Part shown: positions 6,895 through 13,968 of the stretch, in pieces
How the letters are laid out: each line of letters begins with the position of its first letter
Numbering within the stretch: position 1 is the first letter of the stretch
From: Bacillota bacterium
Lineage (GTDB): Bacteria; Bacillota; Clostridia; Saccharofermentanales; Fastidiosipilaceae
Reading direction: 5' to 3'
DNA length: 14,981 bases
NCBI GenBank assembly: GCA_023442635.1
Contig: JAEZYR010000155.1
Coordinates: forward strand, 1-14,981
Made by a program: the position numbers and the translations under genes
Notes under the pieces: generated by a model
Databases searched by the model: none
Told to the model about the DNA's origin: nothing
Seen by the model: the letters and a program-made list of their open reading frames with translations, nothing else

Positions 6895-7761
6895 CTAGCT
6901 ATGAGCTTGCCCCTTGAGCATGATGAGCCAGCTTATGGTGAGCAAGAGGCAGGAGAACCAGATGCTGTGAAGGCCAGCGATTTGGACGAGGAAACTGCCC
7001 AAAGCTGCCCCACTCGCAAATAATGCGATGATGGCAAGATATTGCAAGAATAGGATGCCATAGAGTCTTTCGCGTTTGCGATGAAAATGGTGTAGAGCCT
7101 CCATGGCGCTGCGCAGATTGCCGATGCACATGGTACTGGCAAAAGCATAGCCGCGGACTTTTCGGAAGGCCTGGACTTGCATCGCGCACGAAAAAGAGAC
7201 CAGCAAGTTAGCCAGGAGATTGAGGGAAGTGGGCAGCCAGCCGACGAGCGCGAGCAGGATGATTTCGATCGCCAAAACATCATGACGCCAGTGCAGTTTG
7301 GGGTGGCTGGGTTGCTTGTAGCGCATGGCTTGGGCGACCCAGACACCTAGGGCAAAAGCAGAAATAGGGATAGCATAGCGAGCGGCCATCGCCCATTGGC
7401 GATTGAAGAGGTGCTGGCTGAAGAAAATGATGTTACCTGTCTGAGCATTGGCAAAAACCTTACCGCGAGCCAAATAGGTATAAGCATCCTGCAGACCACC
7501 CGAAAGCGACAAGAAAGCAGCTGTGCAAAAGGCCTCAGACATCTGCAGATTTTGAGCTCGAGCAGGATGAGCCTCGTTTGAGGAGGCTGCGAGCTCTGCG
7601 ACATCAGAGCTGATGGCACTGTTTGGGATGTTGGATAGCCCAGTGGCGCCTTGCTTTTGGCATTTCAGATCAGAGTGGTTCAAAACAAGCCTTTCTAGCA
7701 CAGCAGGAAGAAATAGCAGGAAGAGACAGCAGAGTGAGCTCTGCTTGAGATCATAGCGCAT
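6895..7761 (-). CDS. YoaK/DUF1275-family membrane protein
   Basis: The DUF1275 domain starts near residue 74 (MSEAFCTAAFLSLSGGLQDAYTYL) and includes the signature VFANAQTGNIIFF. Several membrane helices follow, with a conserved-looking MCIGNLRSAMEAL segment. Proteins of this family are integral membrane proteins of unknown function. The full 288-residue frame from ATG 7761 carries an extra ~73-residue N-terminus: a hydrophobic stretch (CCLFLLFLPAVL) and a low-complexity Ser/Ala part. Neither ATG 7761 nor the family-typical ATG 7542 has a clear binding site. A TTG near residue 27, with AAAGG upstream, is a third option. The gene begins 37 bp after carB on the same strand without a terminator, so read-through from carAB is plausible. 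Confidence 0.8.
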   Translation of the reverse strand: MRYDLKQSSLCCLFLLFLPAVLERLVLNHSDLKCQKQGATGLSNIPNSAISSDVAELAASSNEAHPARAQNLQMSEAFCTAAFLSLSGGLQDAYTYLARGKVFANAQTGNIIFFSQHLFNRQWAMAARYAIPISAFALGVWVAQAMRYKQPSHPKLHWRHDVLAIEIILLALVGWLPTSLNLLANLLVSFSCAMQVQAFRKVRGYAFASTMCIGNLRSAMEALHHFHRKRERLYGILFLQYLAIIALFASGAALGSFLVQIAGLHSIWFSCLLLTISWLIMLKGQAHS

Positions 7762-7798
7762 CTAAGAAGAGGCGAGGGAGCTTGGCACGAGTCAGGAT

Positions 7799-10700
7799 TT
7801 AGGCTTTGGGGAGATCTTGACTGCGATAAAGTTTTTCGAGCTCAAGCCAGTAGGCAGGAGCCGTACCGAGCTGGGCGGCTAATTTCTCGGCGAGGGGCAG
7901 ATCGATGGGATAAGCCCCCTCTAGCAAGTCTTCAAATTGAGCTAGATCAAGATCCAGACGAAGCGCCAGACCTGCTACCGAAAGGCCATGTCGCTGCATA
8001 TGCTCAGCGATCATTTTGCCAGGTGCTTGGGCGGCTTGATAGGACTCTTGTCTGGCCAGCGCCTGATAGGCCAAGCCTTGCTGGAGGGACACAATATCAA
8101 CCAGCAGGGTGTTGCTTTCTCGGTAGTGACTGCTCAGACAGTCTAACAAGGCGTTGGCTGTGTCGACACTGGTCAGACAGGGGATGGCCAAGGTGACAGC
8201 ACGGCGGCGGAGGCGGACAGAATCGCGCAGGGGATCGCGACCGTGGGCAGAGGTGGAGATGACGTAGGCCGTGCGCTCCGGATCCAAAGCACGCAAAAGC
8301 GCTGGGGTACGGCTGGGCTCCCCCTGGACGTCACTCAAAGGCCGCAGGGCGTGGCGGCGGTCGATGGCCTGATGCTGGGCTTGCTCAGCCGCCTCTGAGG
8401 CGGCCACTTCGGAGGAGGTGATTTCGCGAACCTGGATGCCGCGCTCGCGGATAGCAGCCGCCGTACCTGGCGTAGCGACCAAGGCAAAGCCCTGCTGGTG
8501 AAAGCGTTCGGCCAAGTCAGCGGCTTCTTTGAAATCTCCTGGGGCGACTGACATCAAGACTTCGCCGCGGCGGTTGAGATCCATTCCTGAAGCCAAGAAA
8601 GCCTTGAATAGGGCTTCTTCCTGATCGCGGCCGATACCCATGACCTCGCCTGTTGACTTCATTTCTGGGCCTAGCTGAGTGTCGACATCGCTTAATTTTT
8701 CATATGAAAAGACGGGAACTTTGACGGCGATAAAGGGCGAAGCGGTTGCCAAGCCTGTGCCAAAGCCGAGCTCGCTGAGCCTTTCGCCAAGCGAGACCCG
8801 CATGGCTAGCTCGATCATGGGAATGCCCGTGATCTTGCTCAAAAAGGGCACCGTTCGCGAGGCTCTCGGATTGACTTCAATGACGTAGATTTTGTTTTGG
8901 CGGACGATGTACTGAATGTTGATCAGACCAAGGGCTTTGAGACCCTGAGCCAGCTGGCGCGTGCAATCCACAATGCGAGCTGACATCGTGGCGTTGAGAT
9001 GGGGAGGGGGACAAATCGCGATCGAATCACCCGAGTGAATGCCCGTTCGCTCAACATGCTCCATAATGCCTGGAATGAGGATGTCTCGGCCGTCGCAGAT
9101 GGCGTCAACCTCAATTTCGAGTCCCTGGATATACTGGTCGATCAGAACCTCACTAGAGCCAGCATAGCGCTGAATCACAGCCATGTATTCGCGGATATCT
9201 TCTTCGCTGCGCGCGATAATCATATTTTGTCCGCCGAGCACATAGGAGGGGCGCATCAAAACAGGGAAGCCGATCTCGCGGGCCACTTGGAGGGCTTCTT
9301 CGGTTTGGCGGATGGTTTGGCCGACTGGACGGAGAATGTCCAAAGAAGAAAGCAGGGCATCAAAGCGGGCGCGATCCTCAGCGCAGTCAATGCTGTCAGC
9401 ACTGCTGCCGATGATCGGGATGCCGGCCAGGGCGAGACGCTCGGTGAGGCGGATGGCTGTCTGACCACCACAGGCAACCACGACGCCGATGACCTCCTCC
9501 AATTTGGCAATGTCGCGGACAACTTCCCAGGTTACGGGCTCAAAGTAAAGGCGATCCGCTGTGTCAAAGTCAGTAGATACGGTCTCAGGATTGTTGTTGA
9601 TGATGATGACTTCATAGCCCATTTTGCGCAAAGCTCGCACGGCATGTACCGATGAATAGTCAAACTCGATGCCTTGACCGATGCGAATAGGGCCAGAGCC
9701 CAAAACGAGGATGCGCTTTTTTTGGCTGCGCTGAATGTGGGCGATGGCCTCATCTTCGGCCCCTGCTTCGGGCGCTATATGTAGGGCGTAAAAATAGGGT
9801 GTGCTCGCTTCGAATTCAGCCGCACAGGTGTCTACCATTTTGAAGACTGGTTTTTGGTGAGGCGGCAAGCTGCAAGCGGAAAGGCGGGCTAGGCACTCAT
9901 CGCTATAGGAAAGAGACTTGCCGTACTGGTAGACGTCCAAAGGCAGCTCGTCGAGGTCACCCTGGCGGAAAGAGGCTAGCTTTTGATCAAAGGTATGGAG
10001 GCGCTCAAGGGAGGCCAAGAACCACAGGTCAATTTTGGAGAGTTCGTGGAGTCTTTCGATCGACCAGCCTCGGCGCAGAGCCTCATAGAGGCAGAAGAGG
10101 CGCTCGTGGGTCGGGTGTTGGATAAAGTAGGCGAGATCCTCATCTGTTTCATCGCGGAGGCCGACCAATTCAAGGTGGTCAAGGCCGATTTCGGCACCAG
10201 CTACAGCTTTTAGCAGAGCAGACTCAAAACGGTCAGAAATGGCCATGACTTCGCCAGTTGCCTTCATCTGCGTACCCAACTGTTTGTGGGCGTAAACCAG
10301 TTTGTCAAAGGGCCATTTTGGTAACTTGACGGCCACGTAATCGATAGCTGGCTCGAAGGAAGCAAAGGTTTCGCCAGTTACGGCATTGGGGATTTCATCC
10401 AAGGTGTATCCCAAGGCGATGCGCGTTGCGATTTTAGCGATCGGATAGCCCGTCGCTTTTGAGGCGAGGGCTGAGGAGCGCGACACGCGAGGGTTGACTT
10501 CGATGACGGCATAGTCAAAAGAATGGGGATCAAGGGCAAATTGCACGTTGCAACCACCTTCAACGCCGAGATAGCGGACGATGTCTAGGGCAGCTGTACG
10601 CAACATTTGAAATTCCTTGTCCGAGAGGGTCAGACAAGGCGCCACAACGATGGAGTCACCTGTGTGGATGCCAACAGGATCAAAATTCTCCATGGAGCAA

Positions 10701-11392
10701 ATGGTGATGGCGTTGTCTAGGCTGTCGCGCATCACCTCGAACTCAATTTCTTTCCAGCCTGCAATGCAGTGCTCGATGAGGACTTGGTGAATGGGGGACA
10801 GGTGCAAGCCACCTCTGGCGATGTCGGCCAACTGCTCGGGATCGTCGGCAATACCACCACCAGAACCACCCAATGTAAAGGCAGGGCGTACGACGACGGG
10901 ATAGCGGACGCGTTCGGCTGCGGCTAAGGCATCTTCGACTGTTTCGACGATTTCGCTAGCGATGACAGGCTGGTGGATGGCGGCCATGGCCTCTTTGAAG
11001 GCGCGGCGATCCTCAGCGCGGTGAATGGTTTGAGGGTCGGCTCCGAGAAGACGCACGCCATGTTCAGCCAAAAAACCAGATTTGGCCAGCTGCATGGACA
11101 AGGTAAGGGCTGTTTGCCCTCCCAAAGTAGACAAAAGGCTGTCAGGCTTGGTTTCTAGGATGATGCGTTGCAAAGTCTCGACAGTCAGAGGCTCAATAAA
11201 GATCTGATCCGCCATGGTCTGATCTGTCATGATGGTGGCTGGGTTGGAGTTGACCAAGATGATCTCCATGCCTTCCTCACGCAAGGTGCGGCAGCATTGG
11301 GTGCCAGCATAGTCAAATTCAGCGGCCTGACCGATGACGATGGGGCCAGAGCCAATAACAAGAACGCGGCGGAGCTCAGGATTGCGTGGCAT
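7799..11392 (-). CDS. carB: carbamoyl-phosphate synthase large subunit with a C-terminal XRE/HigA-type HTH domain
   Basis: CarB makes carbamoyl phosphate from bicarbonate, ammonia supplied by CarA, and two ATP, feeding pyrimidine and arginine synthesis. Both ATP-grasp halves are intact: RVLVIGSGPIVIGQ (9-22), GGSGGG (175-180) and EVNPRVSRSSA (298-308), then ILVLGSGPIRIGQ (561-573), SYVLGGQNM (716-724) and EVNPRASRT (839-847). The MGS-like domain (about 945-1100) keeps ATPGTAAAI but has an insertion near 990-1030 and a changed effector loop (VISTSAHGRD). Residues 1124-1190 then resemble HigA antitoxins: PGKMIAEHM, GLSVAGLALRL, LLEGAYPI, LAEKLAAQLGTAPAYWLELEKLY. Length is 1197 against the usual 1060-1075. 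The ATG at 11392 has AAGGAG at a good distance and the family-standard MPRNPELRRVLVIGSGP. It overlaps carA by 17 bp, implying translational coupling. Confidence 0.95.
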   Translation of the reverse strand: MPRNPELRRVLVIGSGPIVIGQAAEFDYAGTQCCRTLREEGMEIILVNSNPATIMTDQTMADQIFIEPLTVETLQRIILETKPDSLLSTLGGQTALTLSMQLAKSGFLAEHGVRLLGADPQTIHRAEDRRAFKEAMAAIHQPVIASEIVETVEDALAAAERVRYPVVVRPAFTLGGSGGGIADDPEQLADIARGGLHLSPIHQVLIEHCIAGWKEIEFEVMRDSLDNAITICSMENFDPVGIHTGDSIVVAPCLTLSDKEFQMLRTAALDIVRYLGVEGGCNVQFALDPHSFDYAVIEVNPRVSRSSALASKATGYPIAKIATRIALGYTLDEIPNAVTGETFASFEPAIDYVAVKLPKWPFDKLVYAHKQLGTQMKATGEVMAISDRFESALLKAVAGAEIGLDHLELVGLRDETDEDLAYFIQHPTHERLFCLYEALRRGWSIERLHELSKIDLWFLASLERLHTFDQKLASFRQGDLDELPLDVYQYGKSLSYSDECLARLSACSLPPHQKPVFKMVDTCAAEFEASTPYFYALHIAPEAGAEDEAIAHIQRSQKKRILVLGSGPIRIGQGIEFDYSSVHAVRALRKMGYEVIIINNNPETVSTDFDTADRLYFEPVTWEVVRDIAKLEEVIGVVVACGGQTAIRLTERLALAGIPIIGSSADSIDCAEDRARFDALLSSLDILRPVGQTIRQTEEALQVAREIGFPVLMRPSYVLGGQNMIIARSEEDIREYMAVIQRYAGSSEVLIDQYIQGLEIEVDAICDGRDILIPGIMEHVERTGIHSGDSIAICPPPHLNATMSARIVDCTRQLAQGLKALGLINIQYIVRQNKIYVIEVNPRASRTVPFLSKITGIPMIELAMRVSLGERLSELGFGTGLATASPFIAVKVPVFSYEKLSDVDTQLGPEMKSTGEVMGIGRDQEEALFKAFLASGMDLNRRGEVLMSVAPGDFKEAADLAERFHQQGFALVATPGTAAAIRERGIQVREITSSEVAASEAAEQAQHQAIDRRHALRPLSDVQGEPSRTPALLRALDPERTAYVISTSAHGRDPLRDSVRLRRRAVTLAIPCLTSVDTANALLDCLSSHYRESNTLLVDIVSLQQGLAYQALARQESYQAAQAPGKMIAEHMQRHGLSVAGLALRLDLDLAQFEDLLEGAYPIDLPLAEKLAAQLGTAPAYWLELEKLYRSQDLPKA

Positions 11393-12599
11393 GCTTATCT
11401 CCTTCCTCTTTTTGGGCATAGGCGACTTCAGCCATGAGAACGAAGAAGCGATCGAAGAGTGGCTGACTGTCCAAAGGACCAGCGGCAGCTTCGGGATGGT
11501 ATTGCACTGTGAAGACGGGATAATCGGGGTAGCTGACACCTTCGACGCCCAGATCGTTGTTGTTCACTTGTTCAAGGCGACAAGCGACGGTGGCCGAATC
11601 GTTTGCGTCGGGTACCAGCAGCTCATAGCCGTGGTTTTGGGAAGTGATCCAAACCTTGCCACCCTCTGTTGTGCGAACAGGCTGATTGGAGCCGCGATGA
11701 CCAAAGGGCATGCGCCGAGTGTCAAGACCCATGGCTAAGCCACTGAGCTGATGGCCTAGACATATACCCATGCAGGGGAGGCCAGAGCGGAGGATACGAC
11801 TTAACTCAGCGAGCAAGTCCGTATTTTCTTTGGGATCGCCAGGGCCATTGGAGAGCATCAGACCAGCAGCCTTGTATTGCTTAGCCAAAGCGAAGACCTC
11901 ATCAGCTGTGGTGGAGGCTGGCAGAAGCAAGACATCAGCGCCTCGCCGCAAAAGTTCACGATAGATGCCAGCTTTGGCGCCAAAGTCATAAACCAAGACG
12001 CAATGGATGCCAGCATCTAGACAGCGCTCTTTGTCCCACGCTGAGCGCGGTTGGACGGCTTTGACCCAAGAGGGAAAAACATAGTCCTGGTAGGCGATGT
12101 ACTCGGGTTTGGAGCGGGTGACACGATCGACTTTGCGAGGAAATGAAAGGGCCTGTAGCTCGGCAAATTCCGCTTCGCTCAAAGGATGATCACTCAAGCG
12201 GGCATTCATGGTGCCGTGTTTTCTCAAGACACGGATGAGTGCTCTCGTATCAATTTCTGCAATCACGGGGATGCCTTGCGCTTCTAGCCAGGGCTCAAGG
12301 GCGCCCTCGGAACGCATGTTTGACCCTATTTCGCTCAAATGGCGGACTACATAGCCCGCCACTTGTGCCTTTGAACTTTCGAAATCTTCAGGGATCACAC
12401 CATAGTTGCCTATCAGGGGGAAGGCCTGAACGACAATCTGATCGCAGTAACTGGGGTCTGTCAGCGTTTCGAGATAGCCCCCCATCGCAGTTGTGAAAAC
12501 GAGTTCGCCGCAGCCCGTGCAGTTAGCTCCAGCAGCCAAACCGCGGAAAACCATGCCATTCGCAAGGCTAAGATAGCGTTGCTGTCGTTGTTTTTGCAT
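11376..12599 (-). CDS. carA: carbamoyl-phosphate synthase small subunit (glutamine amidotransferase)
   Basis: CarA (407 residues, slightly longer than the usual 360-390) hydrolyses glutamine and channels ammonia to CarB. The N-terminal CPSase small-chain domain shows GYLETLTDPSY (41-51) and IGNYG (63-67). The class-I glutaminase domain has the nucleophile C280 in MGICLGHQLSGLAMG and the H368/E370 pair in QYHPEAAAGP. The ATG at 12599 is chosen because GTGGAG lies 6-7 bp upstream. A GTG at 12611 is in frame but would overlap that site. The gene has a perfect inverted repeat in its 5' region (12616-12641), and its last codons overlap the start of carB, as expected for an operon making a stoichiometric complex. 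Confidence 0.96.
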   Translation of the reverse strand: MQKQRQQRYLSLANGMVFRGLAAGANCTGCGELVFTTAMGGYLETLTDPSYCDQIVVQAFPLIGNYGVIPEDFESSKAQVAGYVVRHLSEIGSNMRSEGALEPWLEAQGIPVIAEIDTRALIRVLRKHGTMNARLSDHPLSEAEFAELQALSFPRKVDRVTRSKPEYIAYQDYVFPSWVKAVQPRSAWDKERCLDAGIHCVLVYDFGAKAGIYRELLRRGADVLLLPASTTADEVFALAKQYKAAGLMLSNGPGDPKENTDLLAELSRILRSGLPCMGICLGHQLSGLAMGLDTRRMPFGHRGSNQPVRTTEGGKVWITSQNHGYELLVPDANDSATVACRLEQVNNNDLGVEGVSYPDYPVFTVQYHPEAAAGPLDSQPLFDRFFVLMAEVAYAQKEEGDKHATQS

Positions 12600-12615
12600 C
12601 TTCAGCTCCACTCTA

Positions 12616-12641
12616 TGCCTGAAGGGAAGGATCTTCAGGCA
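12616..12641. promoter_or_regulatory. perfect inverted repeat in the carA leader (operator or RNA hairpin)
   Basis: TGCCTGAAG at 12616-12624 and CTTCAGGCA at 12633-12641 are exact complements around an 8-base spacer. They lie 17 bp upstream of the carA ATG, just ahead of its binding site. No U-tract follows on the carA strand, so it is not a simple attenuator. It does not match the PyrR-binding loop consensus or an ARG box. It may be a dimeric repressor operator or a leader hairpin affecting carA translation. Confidence 0.6.
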
Positions 12642-12724
12642 AATTTTATCAATCCTAGCACGAGATAGGGGGAAGTGACCAGTGGGCAGAAAGGCAGAAT
12701 TTTGGGGTGAGAAAGTGAACTGTT

Positions 12725-12754
12725 TTGACAGAGGGAGAAAATAAGGCGTAAAAC
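12725..12754 (+). promoter_or_regulatory. putative promoter of the DUF1294 gene
   Basis: A perfect -35 TTGACA at 12725-12730 is followed after 18 bp by TAAAAC at 12749-12754 (4/6). It ends 32 bp before the ATG at 12787. The -10 element is weak. Confidence 0.45.
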
Positions 12755-12786
12755 ATACGTGATAAGAGGAGTTGTCGCAGGAAGAT

Positions 12787-13059
12787 ATGGGCTTTTGGAT
12801 TTACTACTTGCTATTGATCAACGGCCTTACTTTCTATCTATTTTGGGCTGATAAGCGCAGGGCAGAGCGGGGCTTGTGGCGAGTACCCGAAAAGACCCTC
12901 CTCCTTTGTTCGGCTTTAGGCGGCGCGACTTTGGGCTTGGTCGCGATGTATCGCTTTCATCACAAAACCAGGAAGCCTATCTTCGTCTGGGGGATGCCGC
13001 TGCTTGTGCTGCTTCATATTTTGATATTCCCCCATGTTTTTGGTGCTAACACCCTTTGA
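12787..13059 (+). CDS. DUF1294-family small membrane protein
   Basis: A 90-residue protein with about three hydrophobic segments and the DUF1294 signature. It has INGLTFYLFWADKRRAERGLWRVPEKTLLL, where the cytoplasmic DKRRA and RxPEKTLL motifs are diagnostic, followed by GGATLG and HHKTRKPIFVWG. The function of this family is unknown. The ATG at 12787 has AGGAAG immediately upstream. A TTG at 12772 abuts another AGAGGAG directly and is a poor start. The gene diverges from carA, so the 187 bp between them hold the control regions of both. No obvious rho-independent terminator follows, only GC-rich inverted repeats. Confidence 0.85.
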   Translation: MGFWIYYLLLINGLTFYLFWADKRRAERGLWRVPEKTLLLCSALGGATLGLVAMYRFHHKTRKPIFVWGMPLLVLLHILIFPHVFGANTL

Positions 13060-13065
13060 GGTGCA

Positions 13066-13104
13066 CCCCCTCGAGGTGTTCCGCAAGAGGCATCCTTCAG
13101 GGGG
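13066..13104 (+). other. GC-rich inverted repeat after the DUF1294 gene
   Basis: CCCCCT at 13066-13071 can pair with AGGGGG at 13099-13104, enclosing a 27-base loop. It lies within 10 bp of the DUF1294 stop. No U-run follows, so a transcript-stabilising or pausing structure is as likely as a terminator. The remainder up to the tRNA promoter shows no gene. Confidence 0.3.
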
Positions 13105-13195
13105 AACCCCACGGGGGCAGATGATTAAATCTCAGACGCCCTAACAGGCGAAGGAGAGACTATCAAGTCAGAAGGAACAAAGGGCCAAAAAAGTC

Positions 13196-13224
13196 TTGAC
13201 GAAGTGGGCAGAGCTCAGTAGAAT
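13196..13224 (+). promoter_or_regulatory. promoter of tRNA-Gln
   Basis: TTGACG at 13196-13201 and TAGAAT at 13219-13224 each match 5/6 of consensus and are separated by the ideal 17 bp. Transcription would start about 40 bp before the tRNA. Confidence 0.75.
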
Positions 13225-13271
13225 AGCTGAGCGCGTGATAAGTTGCTTAGGCAGTGCTTCACGAGTGATTT

Positions 13272-13345
13272 TGCCGATTGGTGTAATGGTAGCACACCTG
13301 ACTCTGGATCAGTTTGTGAGGGTTCGAATCCTTCATCGGCAGCCA
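13272..13345 (+). tRNA. tRNA-Gln (anticodon CUG)
   Basis: The acceptor arm TGCCGAT (13272-13278) pairs fully with ATCGGCA (13335-13341), followed by G73 and an encoded CCA (13343-13345). The D-arm is GTGT/GCAC with AATGGTA in the loop. The T-arm has TTCGAAT in the loop. The anticodon loop CTCTGGA places CUG at positions 34-36, decoding CAG as glutamine. The top anticodon-stem pair (27-43) is a C-U mismatch and the variable loop is only four bases. Both are minor deviations, and all other hallmarks are intact. Confidence 0.95.
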
Positions 13346-13377
13346 AGCGACTGGCCTTGCCAGTCGCTTTTTCTTTT
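13345..13377 (+). terminator. strong rho-independent terminator of tRNA-Gln
   Basis: AAGCGACTGGC (13345-13355) pairs perfectly with GCCAGTCGCTT (13359-13369) over a three-base loop, followed by a T-rich run to 13377. The stem begins at the last base of the CCA end. Confidence 0.93.
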
Positions 13378-13384
13378 GCCATGT

Positions 13385-13412
13385 TTCACATAGAAAAAAA
13401 GAAGAGTATACT
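13385..13412 (+). promoter_or_regulatory. promoter of the TM2-domain gene
   Basis: TTCACA (13385-13390) and TATACT (13407-13412), each 5/6 to consensus, are 16 bp apart. They lie directly after the tRNA terminator and about 73 bp before the start at 13486. Confidence 0.6.
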
Positions 13413-13485
13413 AAGCCAAACAAAATGGCTTTGCAGATTTTCTCGCTTTTTGGGCATGTTTGCGAAGTCAAAGGAGAGAGTAAAA

Positions 13486-13806
13486 ATGAGCGAACAACAG
13501 CCCTTTTCAACGCATCCTGTACAGGCACCTCTAGGCGGAAGCCCCGCTTCGCCAAAGTCGAATGTCGTTGCTGCTCTAGCCCAGTTCTTTTTGGGTGGCT
13601 TCGGCATAGGTAATTTCTATGCAGGCTACTCAACGCGCGGCATCATCCAATTGGTCTTGACGGTCGTCGCTTTTGTGCTCGACTTTTTCTTGATTGGCCT
13701 TTTTGTCCATGCCGCTGTTGGTCTGTGGGCTCTGGTCGAGAGTATCCTCTACCTCTTCAAGGTTGGCTCTTATGCCCGTGACGCCCAGGGCAACCCCTTT
13801 GCTTAA
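13486..13806 (+). CDS. TM2-domain membrane protein
   Basis: A 106-residue protein with a polar, proline-rich N-terminus of about 24 residues. A TM2 domain follows: two membrane hairpin helices, with SNVVAALAQFFLGGFGIGNFYAGYSTRGIIQL matching the family signature (K/SxxAxxLxxFLGxFGxHxFYxGxxxxG). The acidic residue normally seen as D in WxLiD is E here (WALVES). TM2 proteins are widespread small membrane proteins of unclear function. The ATG at 13486 has AAGGAG 9 bp upstream, and longer in-frame readings run through the tRNA gene and are not credible. The last eight codons with the stop are duplicated just downstream. Confidence 0.88.
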   Translation: MSEQQPFSTHPVQAPLGGSPASPKSNVVAALAQFFLGGFGIGNFYAGYSTRGIIQLVLTVVAFVLDFFLIGLFVHAAVGLWALVESILYLFKVGSYARDAQGNPFA

Positions 13807-13837
13807 CGTGGTTGCCCAGGGCAACCCCTTTGCTTAA
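13783..13837 (+). repeat. 24-nt perfect direct repeat at the 3' end of the TM2 gene
   Basis: The 24 bases at 13783-13806 (the final codons AQGNPFA and the stop) recur exactly at 13814-13837, with a 31-bp period. The second copy lies in noncoding DNA. Together with the preceding GGTT it also forms a GGTTGCC/GGCAACC hairpin at 13810-13826. It is probably a small tandem duplication. Confidence 0.9.
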
Positions 13838-13880
13838 GCAGCCTTTCTAAGACAGCCCTAACTGGATTGATCTTATGCTT

Positions 13881-13921
13881 CGCTAGGCTCAGTTCTTACC
13901 GACTGCGCCTAGCGTTTTTTT
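13881..13921 (+). terminator. rho-independent terminator of the TM2 gene
   Basis: CGCTAGGC (13881-13888) pairs perfectly with GCCTAGCG (13907-13914). An inner CAGT/ACTG extends the stem, and seven T residues follow (13915-13921). Confidence 0.93.
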
Positions 13922-13968
13922 GTGCTTGTCTAGCGGATGCGGATGGCCGACTGGCCAAGTATAGGTTC

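Noticed and set aside
7799..8023. A separate HigA antitoxin gene (toxin-antitoxin pair) after carB
   Set aside because: The HTH segment is in frame with carB without a stop, has no start codon with a binding site, and no toxin gene is next to it. It is best read as a fusion.
8999..9655. A 218-codon open frame on the + strand
   Set aside because: It lies wholly antisense to the second ATP-grasp half of carB, has no binding site or recognisable domain, and is a codon-bias shadow.
11393..11539. 49-residue upstream extension of CarB
   Set aside because: It would run inside carA in another frame. The family-typical start MPRNPELRRV with AAGGAG is at 11392.
11334..11738. A 134-codon open frame on the + strand
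   Set aside because: It is antisense to the carA/carB junction, both of which are certain genes, and shows no domain.
12600..12786. PyrR-binding leader or ARG box controlling carAB
   Set aside because: Neither the conserved PyrR loop with antiterminator/terminator pair nor an ARG-box palindrome can be found. Only the 9-bp inverted repeat is visible.
13105..13195. Possible riboswitch between DUF1294 and tRNA-Gln
   Set aside because: Small hairpins such as CGCC/GGCG exist, but no known riboswitch core could be matched and the next gene is a tRNA with its own promoter.
13243..13485. 81-residue upstream extension of the TM2 protein
   Set aside because: It reads through tRNA-Gln and its terminator. 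The ATG at 13486 has a good binding site.
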